Shown in pieces: positions 44,001-51,869 of a stretch of 64,000 bases of DNA (within the stretch, counting starts at the first letter, position 1; each line of letters opens with the position of its first letter). Under the pieces are notes generated by a model. It saw only the letters and a program-made list of their open reading frames with translations. It had not been told where the DNA came from and did not search any database. The stretch comes from Bradyrhizobium elkanii WSM2783 (GTDB lineage Bacteria; Pseudomonadota; Alphaproteobacteria; Rhizobiales; Xanthobacteraceae). The stretch covers positions 62,001 to 126,000 of the forward strand of contig NZ_AXAP01000011.1 in assembly GCF_000472865.1 (NCBI RefSeq), read 5' to 3'. A program made the position numbers and the translations under genes.

Positions 44001-46962
44001 CACGCTGATCGCGGCATCGACCGACATCACGAACCAGATCAAGTCGCTGGCGGGCGATGTCGAACGCTCGCTCACGCTTGCGGGTAGCTCGACGGCGGAA
44101 GCAGTCGTTGGCAGCGCACGCGAGGCCCAGAGCGCGCTGACAACAGCCTCGACCGACATCACCAGCCAGGTGAAGGCACTCTCGGTCGATGTGGAGCGCT
44201 CGCTGTCTGCCGCCGGCACATCGACGGCCGAGGCAGTCCTGAGCAGCGCCCGCGAGGCGCAGAACAGGCTCACGTCGGCCTCGACCGAGGCGGCAAACCT
44301 GGTACGAACGCTAACCGCTGACGTGCAGAGCTCGCTGGTCGCGGCTTCAACCGACGCTGCAAACGCGGTCACGACGCTGACTGCCGACATGCAGCGCTCG
44401 CTATCCATGGCCGGCACGGCGACCGCGGAGTCGATCACCTCGGGCGCACGCGAGGCGCAGAACACGCTGGTTTCCGCGTCAACCGAGGCCGCGAACACTG
44501 TCAAGGCGCTGGTCGCTGACGTGCAGCGCTCGCTGTCCATGGCCGGCGCTGCTACCGCGGAATCAGTTACCGCGGGCGCACGCGAGGCCCAGAACACGCT
44601 GGTTGCCGCATCAACCGAAGCTGCAAACAGCGTCACGACGCTGGTCGCAGACATGCAGCGCTCGCTGTCGATGGCGGGCGCGGCCACCGCGGAGTCGATC
44701 ACTTCGGCTGCCCGCGACGTTCAGACCACGCTGGTCACCGGATCGTCGGAGGCAGCCAACCACGTCAAGTCGCTGGCGATCGATATCGAACGGACGCTGA
44801 CTGCAGTCGGCGCCGACACTGCCGCGGCCATCCTGAGCAGTGCACGCGAGGCGCAGACCTCGTTCGTGTCGACCTCGGCCGACGCGGCTGGTCAGATCCA
44901 GGCCATCTCGGTCCAGATCGAGCGCTCGCTCGCTGCCGTCACGGCGAACACCACCGAGACGATTCAGACCTCGGCGCAGAACGCGCACAGTTCGCTGGTC
45001 GCCGCCGCCAACGAGGTCTCCTCGAAGGTCAAGACGACGTCCGCCGACATCGAGCGTTCGGTGCTCGCCGCCTCCAGCCAGTTCGGCTCGACCATGACCG
45101 GCAAGACCGACGAGATCGTCACCTATGTGCAGCAGCAGGCCGAGCGGCTGGCGCAGATGGTCGACACCAGGCGCGGCACGCTGGTGGAAGCGCTCACCAA
45201 CAAGAGCGCGCAGCTCGCCACCGATATCGACCGCGCCACCGCGGACGCGCTGAAGTCGATCGAGATGCGCGGCCATACCTTCGCGCAGACGATGTCGAGC
45301 CACGGCGCCGAAGTCGCGCGCAACATCACCTCCGCCGGCGATCTTGCGACCGGCGCGGTGGCAAAGTCGCTGAAGGACCTCGAGCACTCCTCGCGCGCGG
45401 CGATCGACCAGTCGCGCCAGGTCTCAATTGCCGCCGTCACCGAGATGCAGGAGACCAGCAAGATCCTGCGCACGGATACGGTGGCGCTGTTCGAGCGGCT
45501 GCGCGAGGGCAACATCCTCTTGCAGGAGGTGCTCACCGGCGCCCACGACAACCTCAACTCGCTCGAGCGCGCGCTCGTGACCCGCGTCGCCGACTTTGTC
45601 TCGGCGATGAACGACGTCACCTCGCGCAACGGCATTGCGACCCAGACGCTGGAAGACCAGCTCACCGTTTTCAACAGCAAGACCCAGAAGGCGCTGGAGG
45701 ACCTCGGCGAGCTGTCGACCCAGTTCGACACCCACGGCCGCGCGTTGGTCGAAGCCGCCGCATTGGTGGAGCAGAGCAACCGCAACACCACGGGCTCGAT
45801 CGCCGAACGCAAGGCGACGCTGGAATCGCTGGTCACCACTATCGACCTGCGCACCACTGATCTCGACCAGCGGCTGTCGCGCTTCACCGGCCTGCTCGAT
45901 GAATCGCTCGCCGCGGCCGAGGAGCGCGCCCGCGACATCGCCCGCGTGGTGGCGGAGACCGCCGGCGCCGGCTCTGCGGCGATCAGCCGCCAGTTCGAGG
46001 CCGTGCGCACCGCGGCCGAGAACGAGCGGCAACAGACGCTCGACGCTATGAACGACCTGTACCAGCAGAGCACCCAGGAAACGGATGCGATGTTCAAGGA
46101 ATCGACGGAGAAGTTCTCCGCGATGGTGCAGTCGATGAAGCAGATGGCGGCCGAGATGCACAACGAGCTCGAGGCCACCCGCACCGAGCTGCGCCGCGGC
46201 GTGCTCGAGATGCCGCAGGAGGCCGCGGAGAACACCGCGCAGATGCGCAAGGTGATCGTCGACCAGATCGAGGCGCTGGCCGAGCTCAACCGCATCGTGG
46301 CCCAGCACGGCCGCGGGCTCGACGTCGCGACCAACAGCCGGGTCAGCGTGCAGCGCCAGGACGAGACCGTGATGGTCGCTGCCGCTGGCGGTCGCACAAG
46401 CGATGTCCGCATGCGCGGCGGCGACTATGGCAGCGCATCGACGCTGCCGCCGCCGGACCTCGGCGTGCCGGCGCCGGCCTCGCGCCGCACCGAAGCGCCG
46501 CCGGTCAGCCCGACGACCCCGGACAACGGCCGGGACGGCTGGCTGTCGGACCTGCTCAACCGCAGCGATGCCCCTGCCCCCGCGCCCCGCGAAGCGCCGC
46601 GTCCCCGTCCGCAGGCTGCCGCCGCCAATCCGCTGGAATCGCTGTCGCTCGACATCGGCCGGCTGATGGACCGCAACCTTGCGGCTGAGATGTGGGATCG
46701 CTACCAGCGCGGCGAGAACAAGGCGTTCAGCAAGCGGCTCTACACGCCGGCCGGCCAGAAGGCCTTCGACGAGGTCGCCCGCAAGTACCGCTCCGACCGC
46801 GGCTTCAAGCAGACGGTCGACCGCTACATCGCCGAGTTCGAGCGGCTGCTCGACGAAGTCGCCCGCGACGACCGCGGCCCGCAGTCGCTGCGCAACCACC
46901 TCACCTCGGAGACGGGCCTGGTGTACACGCTGCTCGCCCATGCGGCAGGCCGCCTGGGGTGA
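41092..46962 (+). CDS. Giant membrane-anchored hendecad coiled-coil protein, GPR/RgsE-like
   Basis: A 1956-residue protein. An acidic N-terminal segment of about 110 residues precedes two membrane helices (about 115-137 and 148-170), then a very long helical region, and a C-terminal Pro-rich linker with a final globular domain (MDRNLAAEMWDRYQRGENKA, last 110 residues). Residues 574-782 are nineteen consecutive 11-residue repeats (for example ASLETRLGFLD). Residues 833-1338 are about eleven 44-residue units (four hendecads each). This is the architecture of Agrobacterium GPR and Sinorhizobium RgsE, which form a ring at the growing pole and are needed for polar growth. That identity is by architecture, not by alignment. 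ATG 41092 is used; TTG 41071 is possible. Confidence 0.7.
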   Translation: MANNPKKVKDPTEVALSAIQEALNIGENSAEPNRDVISTSSGEAAPPATPAATTPFPETPFETRPIETRPGNERSVFEPIEEQRGPRRAANDDREAIGQLLQALQKGSPARNVYTFASIFTGVWLVGCGLLTVSFLSSLQAAIGQSGGVLVLAGLACLFLAPVLLFYFLASLAWRGQEMRMIAQSMAQVAIRFSEPEGAASDSMVTVGQAIRREVAAMGDGIERAIARAGELETLVANEVAALERAYSDNEVRIRALLQDIAHQRDNLVGQAEQVRSAISGVQIDLRHDIALISDAIASRVDEVAKSITGALEERGQHITQALSHAGDNMILALGERGGDLLDRLEEASSETTRAVLDASERLTSSLNFKTGHVHDEFVDLADRVHEMLNERIDRITGEFEQRAVSVVEGISERTELAHDSLKNSSDSLLLELELRSGDLVTKIDEAGNRLASHIITSGDKASEVLDVTVNSLVARVVSQTETAHDSLSLQMSAFDELVKNQGSELAEKFARDSGTLGALITRHIAEFDRTVKTFGGEIVERMGQRTEDIANTLKTYVDNFDTRLTSNSGEITATLDQRLLQFETTLGDRVSSLDSSIDSKLAMFDSALSGRVNTLDSSLENRLGTLNASLETRLGFLDNSLEGRLKWLDESIEGRLKSLEQTFDTRTSSVTQTIDGRLGMLSTSLTEGAAQAIQSIDSRLGLLTSSLTDGAAQAIEALDRRIASVTETVDGRSAHLTDTISARFLEIHQGIETRVGAIAGDIDARVAQFEDLLGSRVEAVAGRIESSGRQASDELMARAELLSSGIKSHVEDAERSLTNLVVNTSETIQTGARTAQQSLLTVSSDVGAQLKLTAGEVEAALTAVGSGAASSILSSARDAQASLMAATGEVASQVKALSTDVERTLQTVGSATAASILSGAREAQTALVSASTDAASQVKLLAVDVERSLTLAGTATAEAVTAGAREAQNTLIAASTDITNQIKSLAGDVERSLTLAGSSTAEAVVGSAREAQSALTTASTDITSQVKALSVDVERSLSAAGTSTAEAVLSSAREAQNRLTSASTEAANLVRTLTADVQSSLVAASTDAANAVTTLTADMQRSLSMAGTATAESITSGAREAQNTLVSASTEAANTVKALVADVQRSLSMAGAATAESVTAGAREAQNTLVAASTEAANSVTTLVADMQRSLSMAGAATAESITSAARDVQTTLVTGSSEAANHVKSLAIDIERTLTAVGADTAAAILSSAREAQTSFVSTSADAAGQIQAISVQIERSLAAVTANTTETIQTSAQNAHSSLVAAANEVSSKVKTTSADIERSVLAASSQFGSTMTGKTDEIVTYVQQQAERLAQMVDTRRGTLVEALTNKSAQLATDIDRATADALKSIEMRGHTFAQTMSSHGAEVARNITSAGDLATGAVAKSLKDLEHSSRAAIDQSRQVSIAAVTEMQETSKILRTDTVALFERLREGNILLQEVLTGAHDNLNSLERALVTRVADFVSAMNDVTSRNGIATQTLEDQLTVFNSKTQKALEDLGELSTQFDTHGRALVEAAALVEQSNRNTTGSIAERKATLESLVTTIDLRTTDLDQRLSRFTGLLDESLAAAEERARDIARVVAETAGAGSAAISRQFEAVRTAAENERQQTLDAMNDLYQQSTQETDAMFKESTEKFSAMVQSMKQMAAEMHNELEATRTELRRGVLEMPQEAAENTAQMRKVIVDQIEALAELNRIVAQHGRGLDVATNSRVSVQRQDETVMVAAAGGRTSDVRMRGGDYGSASTLPPPDLGVPAPASRRTEAPPVSPTTPDNGRDGWLSDLLNRSDAPAPAPREAPRPRPQAAAANPLESLSLDIGRLMDRNLAAEMWDRYQRGENKAFSKRLYTPAGQKAFDEVARKYRSDRGFKQTVDRYIAEFERLLDEVARDDRGPQSLRNHLTSETGLVYTLLAHAAGRLG

Positions 46963-46991
46963 GACGCGAACAGTAAAGTGGCGAATAGAGA

Positions 46992-47020
46992 AACGGGGGC
47001 CGAAGGGCCTCCGTTTTGTT
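46992..47020 (+). terminator. Terminator after the giant coiled-coil gene
   Basis: AACGGGGGCC pairs with GGCCTCCGTT (one wobble), short loop GAAG, followed by TTGTTTTGG. It lies 30 bases after the stop. Confidence 0.75.
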
Positions 47021-47091
47021 TTGGTCTTATTCAGTTGACCCGAGTCAACCTATGACGACCTTGCAGCTCGGCAGGAGGGACGAAGGCGAAC

Positions 47092-47394
47092 ATGGGAAAC
47101 ACTGCGCAGAAGAGAGCGCTGCGGAACTACCGGTCCCGGCTGGTCAAGCGCGGCATGGCGCGATTTGAGGTTCTTGGTCTCGATACCGATCGCGACCTGA
47201 TCCGCTCCCTGGCAAGACGCCTGGCCGCAGGCGATGCCGATTCTGCGCAAATCCGGGCGACGCTCAGCCAGGCGATTGCCGACGAGCCGCGGAAGAAAGG
47301 TGGAATCCTCGCCGCCTTGCGACGCTCGCCGCTGGTCGACGCCGACCTTGACCTGACGCGCCCGCGCGAAACGGGGCGCAAGGTCGACGTATGA
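47092..47394 (+). CDS. Antitoxin-like protein of a VapBC-type module
   Basis: A 100-residue basic protein (MGNTAQKRALRNYRSRLVKR) with helical N-terminal half and a Lys/Gly-rich end (EPRKKGGILAALRRSPLV) that resembles antitoxins paired with PIN toxins in rhizobia. Its stop overlaps the ATG of the following vapC remnant (ATGA at 47391-47394), the usual toxin-antitoxin coupling. The reading frame is intact even though the toxin is broken. The exact antitoxin family is not certain. Confidence 0.7.
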   Translation: MGNTAQKRALRNYRSRLVKRGMARFEVLGLDTDRDLIRSLARRLAAGDADSAQIRATLSQAIADEPRKKGGILAALRRSPLVDADLDLTRPRETGRKVDV

Positions 47395-47806
47395 CGCGCT
47401 ATCTCCTCGACGTCACGAGGCGCGATCCATCCGCAGCCCTTATAGCGTGGATGGCAGAACAAATCGACGAGGACCTGTTCATTTCAGCCCTGACCGTCGG
47501 AGAAATTCGGCGGGGGTTGCTGGAGAAGCCGAAAGGGAAGAAGCGCGCGCGCTGCTTGAGACCTGGTTCACCGGCCCAGAAGGACCCCAAGCGCTTTCCG
47601 CAGGCCGCGTGCTGCCCTTTGACGAAAGGGCAAGCCTCGTCTGGGCGCGCCTCATCGCGGACGGCACTGCCGTCGGTCGGCCAAGAAGCGCGCTCGACAT
47701 GATCATCGCCGCGATCGCAGAGACCAACGATTGCATCACCGACAACGAGAAAGATTTCGCCGGCTTGAAAGTCGTCAACCCGCTTCGTACCGCGGGCGCC
47801 GGCTAG
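47391..47806 (+). pseudogene. vapC: Decayed VapC-type PIN-domain toxin
   Basis: The first frame reads MTRYLLDVTRRDPSAALIAW and DLFISALTVGEIRRGLLEKP, the start of a PIN toxin. Near 47550-47560, in a GCGCGCGC run, the match shifts frame and continues as ALLETWFTGPEGPQALSAGR and GRPRSALDMIIAAIAETNDC to a stop at 47806. Compared with ordinary VapC, the residues after the first catalytic Asp (usually TNxxS) are missing, about 18 bp, and two residues are lost before TDNEKDF. With a frameshift and two in-frame losses the nuclease cannot be active. It ends 7 bp before the mlaD stop codon, convergent. Confidence 0.82.
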
Positions 47807-47812
47807 TCTAGA

Positions 47813-48697
47813 TCACTGTCGCCTGCGTAGCGGCCCTACGGACCTCGGCGGAGGCGGCGGTTCGGATGCGTTGCTGTTGCTGCTACTGCTGCTGCTGGCG
47901 CCGAACAACAGGCGCGTCGGGTTGCGGTCGAGGTTGTTCACGGCGCGGCTGATATCGCCGAGCGTCCTGCGGCCGTCGGCCATCAGTGCGCCCGAGCGCT
48001 TGTCGAAATCTTCGGCGAGCTCGCGGATCGATTTCACCATCGCGGCCAGTTCGCCACCGCGATCGCCGCCGGCGATGCTGTTGAGGCCGAGCATGAGGTT
48101 GTCGGCCTTGCCCATCACGCCGTCGACCCTCAGCATCACATTGTCGATCTTCTCGGAATTGCGCGCGAGCGCCGCGGTGAAGGTCTCGAGATTACGCAGC
48201 GAGTTCTTCACCGATTCTTGATTGTCCGCGACGATGCGGTTGACGTTCTGAAGCGTCGCGCGGATCGCTTCGGTGACATCCTGCAGGGCCCTGGGATCGG
48301 CGGTCAGCACGGGGATACCGTCCTCGTCGAGCGGCACCGGAGGCGCCGTCTCCTCGCCGCCCTTCAGCGAGATCGCGGCAACGCCCGTCAATCCCTGGAA
48401 TTCGAGGCCGACCAGCGTGTCCTTGCGGATCGGCGCGTTGTTCTCGACCATCGCGAATGCAACCACGCGACGCGGATTGTCGAGCTTCACCGAAATGACT
48501 TCCCCTATCCTGATACCATTAAAATTGACATTACCACCGTTCCGCAGACCCGAGGCCGGACCTTCGAAAATCACCCGCAAAGGGCTGCGCTGCTTGGTGG
48601 TATGCAGGCTCTGGAACCAGAGCACGAAGCCGAACGCAGCCGCAATCACCGCCAGCGTGAAGGCGCCGATCAGGACATAGTTCGCCCGGGTTTCCAT
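47813..48697 (-). CDS. mlaD: MlaD family MCE-domain protein
   Basis: A 294-residue protein anchored by an N-terminal helix (about 7-29) with one MCE domain (VIFEGPASGLRNGGNVNFNG, then IRIGEVISVKLD). MlaD forms the periplasmic hexamer of the Mla phospholipid transporter. The C-terminal half is a long coiled coil, and the tail is Ser/Pro-rich. It is last in mlaE-mlaF-mlaD, 117 bp after mlaF with a repeat in between. The usual downstream lipoprotein gene of this operon type is not here. Confidence 0.9.
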   Translation of the reverse strand: METRANYVLIGAFTLAVIAAAFGFVLWFQSLHTTKQRSPLRVIFEGPASGLRNGGNVNFNGIRIGEVISVKLDNPRRVVAFAMVENNAPIRKDTLVGLEFQGLTGVAAISLKGGEETAPPVPLDEDGIPVLTADPRALQDVTEAIRATLQNVNRIVADNQESVKNSLRNLETFTAALARNSEKIDNVMLRVDGVMGKADNLMLGLNSIAGGDRGGELAAMVKSIRELAEDFDKRSGALMADGRRTLGDISRAVNNLDRNPTRLLFGASSSSSSNSNASEPPPPPRSVGPLRRRQ

Positions 48698-48766
48698 CGA
48701 TTGCTCCAGCTACTCGTCCAAGCTCGGGGTCCTCCGCAGCGGAACCGTCACTGATCCTCTTCTTTC

Positions 48767-48814
48767 GCGCATGATCTTGTCCGAAAACCGGTTTCCACCT
48801 GTCGGGATCACGCG
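48767..48814. repeat. GCATGATC palindromic repeat, short copy
   Basis: GCGCATGATCTTGTCCGAAA followed by ACCGGTTTCC and an end ATCACGCG; related to the 35001-35070 element in reverse orientation. It sits between the mlaF stop and mlaD. Confidence 0.7.
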
Positions 48815-49594
48815 CTAGCCGATGACGGCGCGGGCGCGTTTGCCATGGAAGTATTGCCGCAGCCATGGATGCTGTGAGGCCTGCATGTCAGCGATCGATC
48901 CTGCGGCAATGATCTTACCGTTCCCTAAAACGGCGATGCGGTCGCACGCGGTATATAGGCTGTCGAGGTCGTGGGTTACCATGAAAACGGTCAGCCCCAA
49001 AGTGCGCTGCAGGGTGCGCACCAGCTCGTCGAACTCGCCGGCGCCGATCGGGTCCAGGCCCGAGGTCGGCTCATCCAGGAACACGAGCTCGGGATCGAGC
49101 GCGAGCGCACGCGCCAGCGCCACGCGCTTGATCATGCCGCCGGAGAGCTCGGAAGGATAGCGGTCGGCGACCTCGGGCTTCAGCCCGACCATCACGAGCT
49201 TCGCCACCATGATCTCGTCCAGGAGCCGCTGCGAGACCCTCAGATATTCGCGCACCGGAAACTGGATGTTCTGCCGCACGGTGAGCGACGAAAACAGCGC
49301 GCCCTGCTGGAACAGGACGCCCCAGCGCCGTTCGACCCGGCGCCGTTCGCTGGAGCTGGCGGCATCGAGGTCGATGCCGAACACCTCGATGCGTCCCGAC
49401 ACCTTCGGCACCAGCCCGATGATCGTGCGCGTCAGCACCGACTTGCCGGCGCCGGAGGGCCCGACAAAGCCCAGGATCTCGCCGCGTTTCACATCGAGAT
49501 CGAGACCGTCGAGCACGCGAGTCCTGCCGAACTGCACCGTGATGTCGCGAACGCGGATGATGGCGTCGGAAATGGGCTGTACGAGCATGGTCAC
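48815..49594 (-). CDS. mlaF: Phospholipid ABC transporter ATPase MlaF
   Basis: A 259-residue ABC ATPase. Walker A is GPSGAGKS, the signature is ELSGGMIKRVALARAL, and Walker B is LVFLDEPTSGLDP, with the H-loop in VFMVTHDL. It powers the MlaE permease for phospholipid movement between membranes. It starts with GTG at 49594, overlapping the mlaE stop (GTGA); ATG 49588 is an alternative. Confidence 0.93.
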   Translation of the reverse strand: MTMLVQPISDAIIRVRDITVQFGRTRVLDGLDLDVKRGEILGFVGPSGAGKSVLTRTIIGLVPKVSGRIEVFGIDLDAASSSERRRVERRWGVLFQQGALFSSLTVRQNIQFPVREYLRVSQRLLDEIMVAKLVMVGLKPEVADRYPSELSGGMIKRVALARALALDPELVFLDEPTSGLDPIGAGEFDELVRTLQRTLGLTVFMVTHDLDSLYTACDRIAVLGNGKIIAAGSIADMQASQHPWLRQYFHGKRARAVIG

Positions 49595-50733
49595 ATCCCG
49601 ATCGACGCGAAGAAGATCGCGAACACGCCGTCCATCACGATGACGAAGAAGATGCCCTTCACCACCGATGACGTCGTGTGCTGGCCGAGCGATTCCGCGC
49701 TACCCTGCACCGCCAGCCCCTCGACACAGGCGACGATGCCGATCACCGCCGCCATCACCGGCGCCTTGACCATGCCGACGATGAAATGATTGATCGAGAT
49801 AGCATCGCGCAGCCGCAGCAGGAACGCTTCCGGATCGACGCCGCCATAGAGCCAGGCGACGAGGCCGCCGCCATAGAGCGCGGCCATCGCGCCGAGAAAG
49901 GCGAGGATCGGCAGCGCCAGCACCAGCGCCAGCATGCGGGGCAGGACCAGCACCTCGATCGGATCGAACCCCATGGTACGCAGCGCGTCGATTTCCTCGC
50001 GCATCTTCATCGAGCCGAGCTCGGCGGTGTAGGCACTGCCCGAGCGTCCGGCGACCATGATGGCAACGAGCAACACGCCGATCTCGCGCAGCACCAGCAC
50101 GCCGAGCATGTCGACCACGAAGATGTCGGCGCCGAACCTGCGGAAATGAAAGATGCCTTGCTGCGCGATGATGCAGCCGATCAGGAACGTGATCAGCACC
50201 ACGATCGGCACCGCGCGCCAGCACACCTGCTCCAGATGGTGGATGGTCGAGGTCAGACGGAACGAGCGCGGGCGGATCAAGACATGCCCGCTCGCGACGA
50301 GCACGGCGCCGAGCATGTCGATCAATCCGATGATCGTGCCGCCGATGCCGACCACCACCCGGCCGATCTGGTCCAGCATGGCCGTGATCGAGACCGGGCC
50401 GGTCTCGGCCTCCGGCGTTTCCTTCACCCGCCTGACTTCGTCGACCAGGCTCGAATAGTTTTCCGAGAGCCCGGCGATGGTCGCCTCGCCGCCACCGTGG
50501 CTCAGGCTGCGCCTGAGCCGCTCGATCAACCAGGCGCCGAAGGTGTCGAGCTTGGAGACCTGGGAGACGTCGATGAAGATATCGGGACGGGTGCCGCGGA
50601 GTTTTTCCGCGTCGGCCACCATCCGCTCCAGCACGGGCGCAAAACGGGCCGTCCACGGCCCCGCGGCGCACAGGGCAAGGCCGCCGCCCTGTGTTATCCG
50701 TTCCAGTGTCGGGTCGCCGTTCAAAATGCCCAC
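49591..50733 (-). CDS. mlaE: Phospholipid ABC transporter permease MlaE with N-terminal STAS domain
   Basis: A 380-residue permease. The first 110 residues are a STAS-like domain (IDVSQVSKLDTFGAWLIERL), fused to the MlaE permease domain (VPIVVLITFLIGCIIAQQG, then REIGVLLVAIMVAGRSGSAY). In E. coli the STAS partner is the separate protein MlaB, so the fusion replaces it. It is first in the operon and overlaps mlaF by 4 bp. Confidence 0.94.
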   Translation of the reverse strand: MGILNGDPTLERITQGGGLALCAAGPWTARFAPVLERMVADAEKLRGTRPDIFIDVSQVSKLDTFGAWLIERLRRSLSHGGGEATIAGLSENYSSLVDEVRRVKETPEAETGPVSITAMLDQIGRVVVGIGGTIIGLIDMLGAVLVASGHVLIRPRSFRLTSTIHHLEQVCWRAVPIVVLITFLIGCIIAQQGIFHFRRFGADIFVVDMLGVLVLREIGVLLVAIMVAGRSGSAYTAELGSMKMREEIDALRTMGFDPIEVLVLPRMLALVLALPILAFLGAMAALYGGGLVAWLYGGVDPEAFLLRLRDAISINHFIVGMVKAPVMAAVIGIVACVEGLAVQGSAESLGQHTTSSVVKGIFFVIVMDGVFAIFFASIGM

Positions 50734-50861
50734 CCCAGGCTGTTTGTCTCGTTCGAAAGATAGGAATTCGAACGCCGCATTGCCTTGTAGAATCTGGCGC
50801 TAACCAGCCATAGTTGGCAGCGCCCCGCAAGCGCACGGTTCAGAAATTGCGAGATTTTGAA

Positions 50862-51869
50862 ATGACTTCCAGCCGATCCGCGCGCCTAACGCAAGAGCTT
50901 GCCGCCTTTATCGAACGCTGGCCGATCGCGGGTGCCTTCACCATCAGCCGGGGCGCCAAGACCGAGGCCGTTACCGTCGTGGCCGAGGTCAGCCTGGACG
51001 GGTTGACCGGGCGCGGCGAATGCGTGCCCTACCCGCGCTATGGCGAGACGCCGGAGGCGGCGCTTGCGGCGATCCAGGCGATGCAGGGGCCCCTTGCGGC
51101 CGGCATGGACCGGAAGGCCCTGCAGGCGCAAATGCCGCCGGGCGCGGCCCGGAACGCGCTGGATTGCGCCCTGTGGGACCTCGAGGCCAAGCGCAGCGGC
51201 AATCGGATATGGAACCTGCTCGGGCGCGGCACGCCGGTCCCCTGCACCACGGCCTACACGATCTCGCTGGGAACGCCGGAGGCGATGGCGGGAGCGACCG
51301 CCAGGGCCGCGCACCGGCCGCTGCTCAAGATCAAGCTCGGCGGCGACGGCGATGGAGAGCGCATCAAGGCGGTACGAAGAGCGGGGCCGAATGCGGAACT
51401 GATCGTCGACGCCAATGAGGCCTGGACGGCGGACAACCTCGCCGACAACCTCGCCGCCTGCGCGGATGCCGGCGTCACGCTGGTGGAGCAGCCGCTGCCG
51501 GCCGGCAACGATGCGGCGCTGGCTGAGATCAAGCGGCCGCTTGCCGTCTGCGCCGACGAGAGCGTGCATGCGCGCGCCTCGCTGGAGGGGCTCCGCGACC
51601 GCTACGACGCAGTCAATATCAAGCTCGACAAGACCGGCGGCCTGACCGAGGCGTTGGCGATGGCGGATGCCGCCCAGGCGCTCGGCTTCGACATCATGGT
51701 CGGCTGCATGGTCGCGACCTCGCTTGCCATGGCGCCCGCGATGCTGCTCACCCCGCAGGCGCGCTTCGTCGATCTCGACGGCCCCTTGTTGCTCGCGCGC
51801 GACCGCGACCACGGGCTGCGCTACGACGGCAGCCTCGTCTATCCGCCGGAGGCCGCGCTCTGGGGATGA
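50862..51869 (+). CDS. L-Ala-D/L-Glu (dipeptide) epimerase
   Basis: A 335-residue enolase-superfamily enzyme. The KxK motif is LLKIKLGG, the metal ligands are in IVDANEAW, VEQPLP and CADES, and the opposite Lys is in NIKLDKTGG. The set matches dipeptide epimerases that act on murein peptides in recycling. ATG 50862 is chosen; the upstream extension is unlikely. It is divergent from mlaE, and its 3' end overlaps the convergent MFS gene by 31 bp. Confidence 0.88.
   Translation: MTSSRSARLTQELAAFIERWPIAGAFTISRGAKTEAVTVVAEVSLDGLTGRGECVPYPRYGETPEAALAAIQAMQGPLAAGMDRKALQAQMPPGAARNALDCALWDLEAKRSGNRIWNLLGRGTPVPCTTAYTISLGTPEAMAGATARAAHRPLLKIKLGGDGDGERIKAVRRAGPNAELIVDANEAWTADNLADNLAACADAGVTLVEQPLPAGNDAALAEIKRPLAVCADESVHARASLEGLRDRYDAVNIKLDKTGGLTEALAMADAAQALGFDIMVGCMVATSLAMAPAMLLTPQARFVDLDGPLLLARDRDHGLRYDGSLVYPPEAALWG

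Noticed and set aside
41584..46941. Long minus-strand frames (500-650 codons) opposite the giant coiled-coil gene
   Set aside because: Repetitive composition of the real gene keeps the opposite frames open. They lack starts with ribosome sites, and one is Ser/Arg-rich nonsense.
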